Assembly: GCA_039029315.1 (NCBI GenBank)
Contig: JBCCGK010000031.1
Coordinates: 1-64,000 of the forward strand
Source of the DNA: JBCCCJ01 sp039029315
GTDB lineage: Bacteria; Bacteroidota; Bacteroidia; J057
Length of the DNA: 64,000 nucleotides
Direction of reading: 5' to 3'
Shown: positions 54,721 to 64,000 of the stretch, in pieces
How the letters are laid out: every line of letters starts with the position of its first letter
Position numbering within the stretch: the stretch's first letter is position 1
The notes under the pieces: generated by a model
Database searches by the model: none
The model's input: only the letters and a program-made list of their open reading frames with translations
What the model was told of the DNA's origin: nothing
Made by a program: the position numbers and the translations under genes

Positions 54721-56607
54721 ATGCAATATTCAGCGGGTCCGGTGATTTTTATGACCTATGCCAACGCGATTGGCAAACCGGCCGAGTACCTGCCAGCTCT
54801 TGGGAAAGAGCGGCAGGCGCTCGGTCAGGTCCTTGATGAATATGTCAAAAAGGGCTGGGGAACAGTCAGACAATCTGTGGCTGATCCCAGGTATTTGGTC
54901 AAGAATGTGATTGAATGGAGCGATCAGATGGTTGCGTTCCACTACTCAGGCCATGCTACGGGAGCTCAAGCTGGTTGGGATTGATGGCGAAGGCAAAGAT
55001 TTAAAAAAAAACAACCTGAAGGAGGTTCTGGAGGCTGCGACCAGCACCCTTCATTTGGTATTTCTGAATGCCTGCCTGACAAGGGAATTGGCGCAGGAAC
55101 TGGCTACCATCAAGATCCCGGTAGTAATTGCCACCAAAGTAGAAATCAATGACTCCTTGGCCGTTACCTTCTCCGAGACCTTTTATCAGGCCCTGGTAGC
55201 AGGTAAAAGTATCAGGATCGCGTTTAATCTCGCCAGAACAGCCGCAGATTCTGCCTCAGCAGCTCTTCCTCGACGGCCAAGTTTTACCAGAGAAAAATCC
55301 AGAGAAGTCGATCTTCCTTGGGAGATTTTTTGTAGGAAGGAGGAAGATCTCGAATGGACTCTCAAACCCCAGGATTTCATAGATGAGCGACTTAGCCAGG
55401 GCAGTCGAGCTTATTTTCAACAACTCTCCCACGCTTCATCTGAGACCTCTTCCCAGGACCAGAAGGAAGAGTTGCTTGAAAGTTTGCTTCCGCCATTGGA
55501 AGCAGTGGCACAAGCCAGGAAAGAATCCAGTGCCAATTCTTTTGGCCTGGGAGGCTCCGATAAAGATAAATTGGAACGTACCCCACTGACAGAAATTATT
55601 CAGGACCAGGATCAATTTGGGATGTTGGACTCTGTGAAGAAAATGTGGGAGCATCACCAGACCAATGTCATATACTTTGGAGAAGGGGGAATGCGGAAAA
55701 GAGAAGCACTGTTGTATTTGTGGAAACAAGTATTGAATCTACATGAGCGGGTTAAGGGCCAAAATCATGCTGGAAACCTTGCAGCTTACTTGCCTATTCC
55801 CATCTATGTTCCCCTACATGAGTACAACAATGCTACTGGCAATGAACGGAAAAAATTTATCAGTCGGTTTGTTATCCGACATTATCTGGATGAACGAAGC
55901 TTAACACCAGAAACAGAAAAGCATTTATGGGACTGGTTAAAAGATCCAGCTTGGAATCAGGATGCGTCTCCCAAAGTTCTGTTGCTTTTGGATGGCCTTG
56001 ATGACATCAGTAGAGACAAATCGCACTTGCTTCACGACATTCGCCGAGAATGGGCAGAATTGTTTTACCCCAAAAAATCGCCCATCCAAATCCTGATGAC
56101 TGGGAGGGGAAGCAGTAGCAATGATTATCGGTGGGCCATGCCAACATTCGAGCTGGTTCGCCTGCTCCCCCACCCAATCATCCTTTTGAGGAGGAAGAAA
56201 ATGAGATCACGGCTATTTGCTTCTCTACAGATGGCAATCAACTCAGGCTGGGTTATGCATCCGGCCACATCGATCAATGGTTCAGAACAGATCCTATCAT
56301 GCCCTGGTATTATCAGAAAAGAATAGATGCCCACGCAGATCTTGATAGCGGACGCATCAAAGATCGGACAAAAATTACGGATCTTGATTCCTATCAGACC
56401 CTCAGCAGAGAAGAGCGCTTCTTCTCTTCCTCTGTCGATGGAACAGTTCGGGAATGGGACGCTAACACATTGGATCTGATCAAAATTTGGCCCAATGTGC
56501 CTGGCATGTGGATGCAGGGAGTTGACCTTCGGAAGGTAAGCTGGTCCCACCCACTCACCAAGCGAGAAAAGAAATTGCTAAAATTATATGGAGCGATCCT
56601 GGATTGA
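54721..56607 (+). pseudogene. CHAT protease - NACHT-like NTPase - WD40 gene with two frame breaks
   Basis: Three overlapping reading-frame segments make one logical protein of about 628 residues. Frame 1 (54721 to about 54960) carries the CHAT start and catalytic His in AFHYSGHA (His 78). Frame 2 (about 54962-56167) carries LHLVFLNACLT with the CHAT catalytic Cys, then an NTPase part with YFGEGGMRKREA and VLLLLDGLDDI. Frame 1 again (about 56170-56607) carries WD40-like sequence (EITAICFSTDGNQLRLGYAS, SSSVDGTVREWD). The breaks sit in GGG (54960-54962; one extra base) and CCCCC (56167-56171; one missing base). Either fix restores the frame. This may be sequencing error or a recent pseudogene. 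Only about two WD repeats remain. It starts 3 bp after the caspase gene. Confidence 0.75.
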
Positions 56608-56660
56608 CGTTACCTTTGTGGGTATTTCATTCAATTCATCTCATCCATAGACTTCCACAT

Positions 56661-57782
56661 ATGACCAGATTCATCTTCAGCAGCATTCTACTTATGCTGG
56701 GTTCTATTTGTTTTGCCCAACAAGAACATATCTTTCAAGCGCGCGAAGATCGATATACCATCGGAACAGAGACCAATCGTACAGCTTCCATCAGTTTGGG
56801 AGACATCGACAATGACGGAGATGTGGACGCAGTCATCGCTAATGGCAGGCATTGGGCCCAACAGAATTTTCTCTACTTCAACTCTGACTGGAATAGCTTT
56901 ACCATGGCCAGACCTCTGGGCGAAGAATATGTGTCCTCCTATGCAGCAGAATTGGCTGATCTGGATGGGGATGGCAACTTTGATATCCTCGTGGGCAACG
57001 ACCGAGCTCCCAATCAGGTATTTTTGAACAATGGGTTTGGGCAATTCAGACTGAACGGAACTTTTGGGCATCGCTCCACCCCAACTCGAAATGTCACCCC
57101 GGCAGATATCGATGGCGATGGAGACATTGACGCCATCGTGGTCAATCGAGGAGATTATAACGAAATCTGCCTGAACAATGGGGAAGGAGAGTTTCCCCGC
57201 AAACTTCCCTTCGGCAAAAAAGACGACTCAACCATAGATGTAGAAGTCGCCGATATCGATAAGGATGGTGATCTGGATCTTGTGCTTGCCAACAGAGATG
57301 GACAGCAAAACCTCATCTATTTGTTGACAGCGGATCTCGATTATGAGAATGAAATCCCCTTTGGAACCGGATCAGATGAAACCAGAAGTGTCGGTGTGGC
57401 TGATTTCAACAAAGACGGCTTTCTGGACATTGTGACTGCCAATATTGGGGAGCAAAACCGAATCTACTTCGGAGATGCGGACATGACCTACAAAAAAAGC
57501 ATCAGCCTCAGTGCTTCGACAGATCAGAGTTTTGCCCTTAGTATTGCTGATCTGGACAAAAAGAATGGTCCCGATATTGTCATTGGAAATATGGAAGAAG
57601 CCAATGTCTACTACCTCAATGATGGAACTGGCATGTCTTTCACAAAGATTCCTATCAGCAAACGAGAAGATGCTACCTATGACATCCTTGCAGTTGACAT
57701 CAACGGAGATGGAAAACCCGACCTCGTTGAGGCCAATTCTGATTCAGAGAATCGGTTTTATTTGAATATCAGCGGGAAGTAG
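56661..57782 (+). CDS. Secreted VCBS/FG-GAP beta-propeller protein
   Basis: 373 residues from the ATG at 56661, which gives a clean signal peptide (MTRFIFSSILLMLGSICFAQ). About seven calcium-binding D-x-D-x-D-G repeats follow: DIDNDGDVDA, DLDGDGNFDI, DIDGDGDIDA, DIDKDGDLDL, DFNKDGFLDI, DINGDGKPDL. Each is followed by a conserved N-x-x-FLNNG type strand. This is an integrin-alpha-like propeller, secreted, probably for binding or adhesion. No enzymatic domain is seen. Confidence 0.85.
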   Translation: MTRFIFSSILLMLGSICFAQQEHIFQAREDRYTIGTETNRTASISLGDIDNDGDVDAVIANGRHWAQQNFLYFNSDWNSFTMARPLGEEYVSSYAAELADLDGDGNFDILVGNDRAPNQVFLNNGFGQFRLNGTFGHRSTPTRNVTPADIDGDGDIDAIVVNRGDYNEICLNNGEGEFPRKLPFGKKDDSTIDVEVADIDKDGDLDLVLANRDGQQNLIYLLTADLDYENEIPFGTGSDETRSVGVADFNKDGFLDIVTANIGEQNRIYFGDADMTYKKSISLSASTDQSFALSIADLDKKNGPDIVIGNMEEANVYYLNDGTGMSFTKIPISKREDATYDILAVDINGDGKPDLVEANSDSENRFYLNISGK

Positions 57783-57822
57783 GAAAGGCATTTGCCTATT
57801 CAGTCTGACAATATTCACCTAA

Positions 57823-57876
57823 ATTTACCTATGCAATCGAACATCAATTCCTTATATTTACCTATACAATCAAACA
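57823..57876 (+). repeat. Direct repeat upstream of the DUF4143 ATPase
   Basis: ATTTACCTATGCAATCGAAC (57823-57842) and ATTTACCTATACAATCAAAC (57856-57875), 33 bp apart, about 37 bp before the start codon. The next base matches too, and 19 of 21 bases agree. Helically phased spacing suggests an operator. Confidence 0.5.
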
Positions 57877-57912
57877 AACCACAATATTCTATGTAAATAT
57901 TTGGATCCGAAT

Positions 57913-59259
57913 ATGCTGATTCAAAGAAGTTTATCAACATTTCTCCATCATTGGAAACAGTCCAGGACCAATCTGCCCCTCATCCTAAGAGGTGCCAGAC
58001 AAGTTGGTAAGACAACTCTCATTAATGAATTCGGCAAATCCTATGAACAATATCTCTATTTCAATTTAGAGAAAGAGAGAGATTCACAGCTTTTTGAAGC
58101 CAGTCATGATATCGATACACTGATTCAATTGTTGTTTCTCTCCAGACAATTACAGCACAATCCAGAGCTAAACACGTTAATTTTCATAGATGAGGTTCAG
58201 GAAAATCCACAGGCAATTGAAGCCCTTCGATATTTCAAAGAAGAGTATCCCCATTTAGATGTTATCGCGACTGGATCTTTGCTAGAATTTGGTTTGAATA
58301 AGATCAGCCGAGTCCCTGTCGGGAGAGTAGAATACGCTGAGCTTCATCCATTAAGTTTCCGTGAATATCTACAAGGTATGGACAATCAAGTTGCCCTTGA
58401 CTGTCTTGAACAGATTCCCTTTGAATCACCTTATCTCTCGACCTTATATCCCCTTTTCCATAGATACACGCTGATTGGGGGAATGCCTGGAATTGCCTCT
58501 GCCTATCTTCAGGAGAATGATCTCAGCCGCATTCGGCCTCTTTATGCAAGCATTATTGAGTCCTATAAGGAGGATGTCGAAAAATATGCTACCAATGATT
58601 CTCAAAAACGGGTCATTCGCCATATCATGGATACAGCTCCTTATGAGATTGACAATAGAATCAAACTGAATCTTTTTGGGGCTTCCAGTTTCAAAACACG
58701 TGAAATCAAAGAAGCTATGAATGCTTTGAGCAAAGCACGTTTGCTGGAACTGATTTATCCTACCACCCAAACCCAAGCTCCAATCATACCTGATTTTCGA
58801 AAACGGCCTCGGCTTCACTTTCTTGATATCGGCTTGGTGAGTTATCAACTCGGGCTACATCAAGAATTACTCACAATCAAAGATTTGAATGATAGCAGTA
58901 GAGGAAAAATTGTCCAACAAGTCGTTAATCAAGAGCTGAAAGCACAAACTATTCTTCCTGGAACCAAACGGGCTTTTTGGGTAAGAGAGGAGCGAGGGAC
59001 AAGTGCTGAAGTAGATATTGTGTATCCTTTTCGGCACATGCTTATCCCTATTGAAGTAAAATCTGGAGCAAGTGGTAGATTGCGATCCTTACATGAATTC
59101 ATTGACAGATGCCCTCATCATTTTGCGGTGAGAATGTACAAGGGCGATATTCGAATAGATGAACTGTCTACTCGAAAAGGGAAATCTTTCCGCCTACTGA
59201 ATTTGCCATATTTTTTGGCAGGTTGGTTGGAACAGTATCTGGATTGGTTTGTCCAATAA
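57913..59259 (+). CDS. ATP-binding protein with AAA_14 and DUF4143 domains
   Basis: 448 residues from the ATG at 57913. Walker A is GARQVGKTT near 27-35 and Walker B LIFIDEVQENP at about 88-98. The C-terminal half is DUF4143 (nuclease-like fold; FWVREERGTSAEVDIVYPFR, LIPIEVKSGASGRLRS). The family is common in bacteria and archaea and its role is unknown; a mobile-element or toxin-antitoxin link has been proposed. It ends 12 bp from the convergent priA stop. Confidence 0.85.
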   Translation: MLIQRSLSTFLHHWKQSRTNLPLILRGARQVGKTTLINEFGKSYEQYLYFNLEKERDSQLFEASHDIDTLIQLLFLSRQLQHNPELNTLIFIDEVQENPQAIEALRYFKEEYPHLDVIATGSLLEFGLNKISRVPVGRVEYAELHPLSFREYLQGMDNQVALDCLEQIPFESPYLSTLYPLFHRYTLIGGMPGIASAYLQENDLSRIRPLYASIIESYKEDVEKYATNDSQKRVIRHIMDTAPYEIDNRIKLNLFGASSFKTREIKEAMNALSKARLLELIYPTTQTQAPIIPDFRKRPRLHFLDIGLVSYQLGLHQELLTIKDLNDSSRGKIVQQVVNQELKAQTILPGTKRAFWVREERGTSAEVDIVYPFRHMLIPIEVKSGASGRLRSLHEFIDRCPHHFAVRMYKGDIRIDELSTRKGKSFRLLNLPYFLAGWLEQYLDWFVQ

Positions 59260-59271
59260 TTCTTCAATTCC

Positions 59272-61740
59272 TTAGCCCGGATCGACATCCACCACTACCC
59301 GCAAGGTCTTTTGTGGGGCAGATTCAAAATAGTCATTGATCAATCGGTGTAGTTGATCCCGAAGCTTGGGGATCGAGACGCCTTTGCCAATCTTGATCAG
59401 GAACTGCATGCGGTATTGATTGCGGACCCTGGCAATCAAGGCATAATCCGGTCCGAGTAGGTTCACGCCGAAATAGGGTTTCAGCAAATTGAGTAAGCGT
59501 TTGGCTTCTGCTTCAATGTAATTTTGGTTTTTGTGCCGGATCTCTATGCGGATCAATCGAGCAAATGGCGGGTAGCCAACTTGCTGACGTGTGGGAATCT
59601 CATGTTCAAAAAACTCCTTGAAGGGTCGTTCAATAGATTGCAATACGACATTGTCTGGCATGAGACTCTGGATGATAACACGGCCTTGTTTTTGGCTTCT
59701 GCCTGCGCGTCCACTGACCTGAGTCAATAGCTGATAGGCATGTTCCCAGGCACGAAAATCAGGAAAACTCAACAATGGGTCTGCCTGAATCACCCCCACC
59801 AGGGTCACATTCTCAAAGTCCAGGCCCTTGGAGACCATCTGGGTACCGACCAGAATATCGATCTGTTTGTTTTCAAATTGCGTGATGATGTGTTGGTAGC
59901 CAAGTTTGGTACGGGTAGTGTCCAAATCCATACGTTGGACGGTATGGTTAGGAAAAAATTCCTTGACCTGTTCGGCGATTTTCTCTGTCCCTACCCCACC
60001 CCGACGAATGCTATAATTGCCACAATGTTCACACTGGTTGACTTTGGTGTCTGTATGACCGCAATAGTGACATCGGAGGTGATTTTTTTCTTTGTGATAG
60101 GTCAGACTGATATCACAATTGACGCATTGTGGGACATGTCCACAGGTCTCACAGATCAGATAAGGTGCATAGCCCCGACGATTTTGGAACAAAATCACCT
60201 GTTCTCCCTTGTCAAGTACGGCTCCGATGGCTTCTTCCAGCACATTGGAAAAGATCCCATGAGTCAGGCGTTTTTTTCTGGCCTCCCGCATATCCACAAT
60301 CTCAATATCTGGCAGCTTGGCCGCGATGGCTCGTTTGTGCAGTTCTACCAGATGATATTTGCCTAGTCTGGCATTTTGATAGGATTCGAATGAGGGGGTT
60401 GCCGATCCCAGAATCACAGGAATTTGAAGCTGGTGGCTATAATAAACAGCCACATCTCTGGCCTGATAGCGAGGCGCTGGTTCGTATTGTTTGAAGGATC
60501 TGTCATGTTCTTCATCCACGACGATCAGGCCCAGATCGGGAAATGGAAGAAAGATCGCCGAGCGCACACCGATGACAATTTGATACTCTCCTTTGATGAC
60601 TTTCTGCCAAATTTCTACGCGTTCATTGTCATTGAAGCGGCTGTGGTAGATGCCAACGGCTGAACCAAACTCACTTTTGACCCGATCAATAATTTGCTTG
60701 GTCAGGGTGATTTCGGGGAGTAAGTAAAGCACTTGTTGTCCATTGCCAAGGGTCTCTTTGATCAAATCTATGTAGAGATGGGTTTTGCCGCTTCCGGTCA
60801 CCCCATGCAGAAGCAGAGGTTTGAGGGGTTCCTCTGCAATGGCATCCTGAATTTCTTTATACGCGCGTTCTTGCCATTCATTGAAGACGATTTCCGTATT
60901 GTGTTGTTTATAGCCATAAAATTCCAATCGATCTATTTGCACCTTTTCTTCTTCTACCAATCCCTTCCGGATCAATTCTTTGGCTACCTGAGACCCAATT
61001 TCCAGCTCTTTTTGAATTTCGGTCTTGGGCACTATTTTCCCTTGATAATAAGCCGCTACGATTCGCATAAAGAGGTTCTCCTGAGAGGGAGCACGGCTCA
61101 AACTATCAAAAGCTGCTTCCAACGCTGCTTCTTCCCGACAAACCTCACTCAGCTTCAAAAAACTTTTGTAGCGAGGCTTGTATTTATCCTCGACAGTCTG
61201 ATACATGCGAATCAGGCCTCTGCCATGCATGGCCTTCAGTCGGGGAGATGGATTGGCAACACCCCACAGAGCCGCGATCTCTTTGAAATTCAGTTCTGGC
61301 TGGATCGTGAGGGTTTCCATCAGGACAAATTCCTTGTCGTCGAGTGGCAAGGACTCCCATGCGACTCCCTCTTTGAGTCCTACCCGGAGGGAACTTTCCG
61401 GCTTTAGGCCTACGGGCAGCGCTGCCTTGAGCACTTCTCCCGGTGTACATTGGTAATAAAAGGCGATCCAGTCAAAGAGGTCCAAATGGGATTCCTGAAA
61501 GATAGGCCCATCATCCAGGACTTCCTCCAGTTCCTTGATGCGATTGGGTGCAACATCCGTCGGAGCGAACGCAAGAATTTCGCGAATGACACCTGTGTAG
61601 ATTTTGCTTTTCCCAAATTGCACAAGCACGCGTTTTCCCACTTCTGCCTCATGTGTCAGATTATCTGGAATGCGATAGTAAAAGTTGGATCTTACCGGGA
61701 GGGGCAGGATAACTTCAGCGATAGGAGAGGTAAGGGACAA
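59272..61740 (-). CDS. priA: Primosomal protein N' (PriA helicase)
   Basis: An 822-residue protein with the full PriA plan: N-terminal DNA-binding domain, winged helix, then the helicase core with LLHGVTGSGKTHLYIDLIKE (Walker A about 313-320), IVVDEEHDRSFKQYEP (about 405-420), and GSATPSFESYQNARLGKY. Eight Cys in four C-x-x-C pairs (about 527-577) form the zinc-binding arms. A C-terminal GRAGRSQKQGRVIIQ motif VI follows. PriA restarts stalled replication forks by loading the primosome. Confidence 0.95.
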   Translation of the reverse strand: MSLTSPIAEVILPLPVRSNFYYRIPDNLTHEAEVGKRVLVQFGKSKIYTGVIREILAFAPTDVAPNRIKELEEVLDDGPIFQESHLDLFDWIAFYYQCTPGEVLKAALPVGLKPESSLRVGLKEGVAWESLPLDDKEFVLMETLTIQPELNFKEIAALWGVANPSPRLKAMHGRGLIRMYQTVEDKYKPRYKSFLKLSEVCREEAALEAAFDSLSRAPSQENLFMRIVAAYYQGKIVPKTEIQKELEIGSQVAKELIRKGLVEEEKVQIDRLEFYGYKQHNTEIVFNEWQERAYKEIQDAIAEEPLKPLLLHGVTGSGKTHLYIDLIKETLGNGQQVLYLLPEITLTKQIIDRVKSEFGSAVGIYHSRFNDNERVEIWQKVIKGEYQIVIGVRSAIFLPFPDLGLIVVDEEHDRSFKQYEPAPRYQARDVAVYYSHQLQIPVILGSATPSFESYQNARLGKYHLVELHKRAIAAKLPDIEIVDMREARKKRLTHGIFSNVLEEAIGAVLDKGEQVILFQNRRGYAPYLICETCGHVPQCVNCDISLTYHKEKNHLRCHYCGHTDTKVNQCEHCGNYSIRRGGVGTEKIAEQVKEFFPNHTVQRMDLDTTRTKLGYQHIITQFENKQIDILVGTQMVSKGLDFENVTLVGVIQADPLLSFPDFRAWEHAYQLLTQVSGRAGRSQKQGRVIIQSLMPDNVVLQSIERPFKEFFEHEIPTRQQVGYPPFARLIRIEIRHKNQNYIEAEAKRLLNLLKPYFGVNLLGPDYALIARVRNQYRMQFLIKIGKGVSIPKLRDQLHRLINDYFESAPQKTLRVVVDVDPG

Positions 61741-61810
61741 AGTAAATAAGCTGGTCTGTGAACGTGAAATGATACCAGGATGGGGTTCCTTAGCAAAGAT
61801 GCTATTTTTT

Positions 61811-63370
61811 TTAGAATTCCGCTAATAATTCGGGATAAGAAATCGCTTGCCAATCTGCAACTTGTCTTTGGTCGGAATCAAAATTGATTCCAACGGCGAT
61901 GACTTCCTTGCCAGATTCTAAATAAGGACTTCCATAGCGATTGTCTCGAATTTGCTGTAAGGCATCCTTCACTTGGCCATCTAGCTTAAATTCCATGATA
62001 AAAATATGATCAGTTGTCTGAAGAATTGTATCCAGTCGGCCACCGGCGATGCTTACTTCAGATTGCACAAACATTCCTGCCCCTCGGAGCGCCAGATGAA
62101 GTAAGGCATGAAAAAAGGCTTCCCTTTTAGCAATGAACAACTGATGAGGGATTTCTGAGAATAAGCTATTGACGACTGAAACAAATGCAGACAGATCAAT
62201 GGCTTCAAGAGATCGCTTGATCTTGACAAACAATGCTTGGCTATCTAGGCGAGATTTATGTCTATAAGCTCCCAACAAATGTCTGTGCATAGCATCCCGA
62301 ACCTCCTTGTTGGGATAGTCCAATATATACAAGCCTAGCTCTTCATCCTCATGCGTAATGGTCAAATAGCCTGTTTGGAACATTAAGGATCTGGCATCCA
62401 TATTCTCCAATGTGTAGCTCTCAAACAGCTCAGTTCCTAATTCAATTTCCTCTAGATCAAAAGAAAATTCATTTCTCAATAATTTGATAAGAAAGGTTGG
62501 CGTGCCTGTTTCCCACCAGAAGTTTCTGAATTTTTTTTGTTTCAAAAAACTCAGCATGGAGAAAGGGTTATAAACTTTTTCCCCTCCCCAACTATAGCCA
62601 TTATACCATAGGCGGATTTTTTCTTTTGTTTTTTCTAAACTGAGGCCTTCCAATTCAGCCAGTTCCCTTATTTCCTCAGCAAAATGAGTGTTCAGCTCTT
62701 GTTGTGTATATCCTGTGAGGGTAGAAGTATAAGAGGCCAAAGTCAAATCTTCCAAATTATTCAGATCTGAAAACAAAGAGACTTTACTAAATTTTGATAC
62801 GCCTGTAATCAGAAAAAGCCTAAGGTAAGCATCAGCATCTTTCAATACCGAGAAGAAGCTTTTGAGAATGGATCTATTGGTTTCTGCTTGTTCGAGCTGA
62901 TCAATATAATCGACAAGGGGTTTATCATATTCATCAATCAGGAGGACGACTCTTCCTTTTTTTCGAGAAAGAGTTTCCAACAAAAACCTGAACTTCCTTC
63001 CAAGTCCTTCCTGAGGCAATTTGATCTGATAGCGACTTGCTTGTTTTGCAAGTTCAAAATGAAGCGCTTTTTCTAATCCAACATCTTTATACCCAATACT
63101 ACTAAATGACAAGTGAATCACAGGATGCTCCACCCAATCATGACGATTCTCTATCCAAAGCCCTTCAAACAAGTCCTTTTCGCCCTGAAACAAATATTTG
63201 ATGGTGGATAACAGGAGAGACTTCCCAAATCTCCTGGGTCGGGATAGAAAATAGTGCTTCCCATAATTGATCAGTTGGTAGACAAACTCCGTTTTGTCCA
63301 CATATACAAAGCCTCCAGCTCGAAGCTCTCTAAAATCCTGTATACCAATCGGGTATTTTCTCATATTCAT
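61811..63370 (-). CDS. AAA-ATPase-like / PD-(D/E)XK family protein
   Basis: A 519-residue protein. The N-terminus (MNMRKYPIGIQDFRELRAGG, FVYVDKTEFVYQLI) and the P-loop FLSRPRRFGKSLLLS (Gly 49 Lys 50) are the AAA-ATPase_like family signature; Walker B is VVLLIDEYDKPLVDYI (about 156-171). The C-terminal 130 residues form a PD-(D/E)XK nuclease-like domain with EVSIAGGRLDTILQTTDHIF and MEFKLDGQ. The family is widespread in Bacteroidota, often in many copies, and of unknown role. An alternative start is at 63364. Confidence 0.85.
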   Translation of the reverse strand: MNMRKYPIGIQDFRELRAGGFVYVDKTEFVYQLINYGKHYFLSRPRRFGKSLLLSTIKYLFQGEKDLFEGLWIENRHDWVEHPVIHLSFSSIGYKDVGLEKALHFELAKQASRYQIKLPQEGLGRKFRFLLETLSRKKGRVVLLIDEYDKPLVDYIDQLEQAETNRSILKSFFSVLKDADAYLRLFLITGVSKFSKVSLFSDLNNLEDLTLASYTSTLTGYTQQELNTHFAEEIRELAELEGLSLEKTKEKIRLWYNGYSWGGEKVYNPFSMLSFLKQKKFRNFWWETGTPTFLIKLLRNEFSFDLEEIELGTELFESYTLENMDARSLMFQTGYLTITHEDEELGLYILDYPNKEVRDAMHRHLLGAYRHKSRLDSQALFVKIKRSLEAIDLSAFVSVVNSLFSEIPHQLFIAKREAFFHALLHLALRGAGMFVQSEVSIAGGRLDTILQTTDHIFIMEFKLDGQVKDALQQIRDNRYGSPYLESGKEVIAVGINFDSDQRQVADWQAISYPELLAEF

Positions 63371-63397
63371 AAAAATACTGAAAATCAGCCAATCCGC

Positions 63398-63982
63398 CTA
63401 CAACATATCCTTTAGCACCGCCCAGACATTTTCCATCACGATTTGATGCCCTTCTTCTGTCGGGTGAATGCCATCTCGCTGATTCAGGTCAATTTCTCCT
63501 GCGACCCCATCCAGCAAGAAAGGCAGAAAGACTACATCATTGGCTTCGGCCACCTCTTTGAACAATTTTCTAAATTCGACTGCATAATCGTCTCCCATAT
63601 TTGGGGGAACCATCATACCTGTAAAGAGAATCTTGGCTTCGGGATGTGTCTCTTCGACCTGCTTGATCATGGCTTGCAGGTTCTCCTTGGTAGAAGCAGG
63701 AGGAATCCCTCTCAAGCCATCATTGGCTCCTAGTTCCAGCACAAAAATATCCACAGACTGCTTCAGTACCCATCCCAAACGATTGAGACCAGCTGTGGTT
63801 GTTTCGCCACTCAAGCCCGCATTCACGACAGTATACTCCATTCCCAGTGAATCCAGTCGCTGATGAATCAAGCCTGTAAACCCATCTTCAGGATTGGCCA
63901 AACCATAAGCTGCGGTTAGGCTGTTCCCAAAAAACAAAATAGTCTTTTTGTTGGTTGATTGATTGGATTCTGTTTGTTTCAT
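63398..63982 (-). CDS. Arylesterase / GDSL-type lysophospholipase (TesA-like), N-terminus possibly beyond window
   Basis: At least 194 residues. SGNH hydrolase blocks are clear: block I ILFFGNSLTAAYGL with nucleophile Ser 21, block II AGLSGETTTAGLNRL, block III LGANDGLRGI, and block V DGIHPTEEGHQIV with Asp/His. It cleaves short acyl esters or lysophospholipids in the periplasm. The ATG at 63982 gives no signal peptide, yet upstream bases to the window edge stay in frame without a stop (SAKTTP before the Met), so the true start could be beyond 64000 with a lipoprotein signal. Confidence 0.85.
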   Translation of the reverse strand: MKQTESNQSTNKKTILFFGNSLTAAYGLANPEDGFTGLIHQRLDSLGMEYTVVNAGLSGETTTAGLNRLGWVLKQSVDIFVLELGANDGLRGIPPASTKENLQAMIKQVEETHPEAKILFTGMMVPPNMGDDYAVEFRKLFKEVAEANDVVFLPFLLDGVAGEIDLNQRDGIHPTEEGHQIVMENVWAVLKDML

Positions 63983-64000
63983 GGGAGTTGTCTTTGCAGA

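Noticed and set aside
1..64000. tRNA, rRNA or riboswitch genes
   Set aside because: I looked for cloverleaf-like and conserved rRNA segments in the spacers and saw none; a covariance-model scan would be needed to exclude small RNAs.

Overview
The window looks like a chromosomal segment of a Bacteroidota bacterium. The evidence is the near absence of Shine-Dalgarno sequences, families typical of that phylum (DUF5908, DUF4412, CE15, many short lipoprotein signals), mid-range GC, and a Bacteroidota-style contractile injection locus. A GH117-type glycosidase next to a sulfatase hints at a marine or algal-polysaccharide lifestyle. This is inference; no rRNA or tRNA gene is present to place the organism.

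Layout. 1-1259 holds the N-terminal part of a secreted, repeat-rich protein that runs off the left edge. 1494-5347 carries a DEAD-box RNA helicase, a DUF4412 secreted protein and two tandem YcxB-like membrane proteins. 5400-36134 is an extracellular contractile injection system (eCIS, Afp/PVC type), almost all on the minus strand. In transcription order it has two DUF4157 effectors, the DUF4255 cap, a protein of unknown role, one sheath, three tube-type proteins, DUF5908, a LysM protein, a VgrG-like spike, a 64-residue protein, gp25, a PAAR-like tip, a large baseplate protein, an S74 tail fibre, a second baseplate protein, a LamG protein, the tape measure and the AAA+ ATPase. A third, large DUF4157 effector sits on the opposite strand between tape measure and ATPase. 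An AraC-family regulator lies directly upstream of the locus.

37338-42997 has housekeeping genes (class V aminotransferase, FAD/Fe-S oxidoreductase, GrpB-like protein). 43780-50372 is a small polysaccharide-degradation cluster (GH28, GH117, sulfatase, CE15 esterase) without SusC/SusD, interrupted by a histidine phosphatase. 50510-56607 is a probable three-gene module: a membrane-anchored coiled-coil protein, a caspase-like peptidase, and a CHAT protease fused to a NACHT-like NTPase and WD40 repeats. The last gene carries two single-base frame breaks. 56661-63982 holds a VCBS/FG-GAP propeller protein, a DUF4143 ATPase, PriA, an AAA/PD-(D/E)XK protein and a GDSL esterase.

The most notable points are: (i) the three eCIS effectors share a DUF4157 front end but carry different C-terminal cargo, one a deaminase-like domain and two with a His-Me-finger-nuclease-like motif, duplicated in one protein; (ii) a 22-bp motif is shared upstream of both transcription units of the eCIS; (iii) two inverted copies of a 163-bp palindromic element lie at either side of the locus; and (iv) the caspase/CHAT module.
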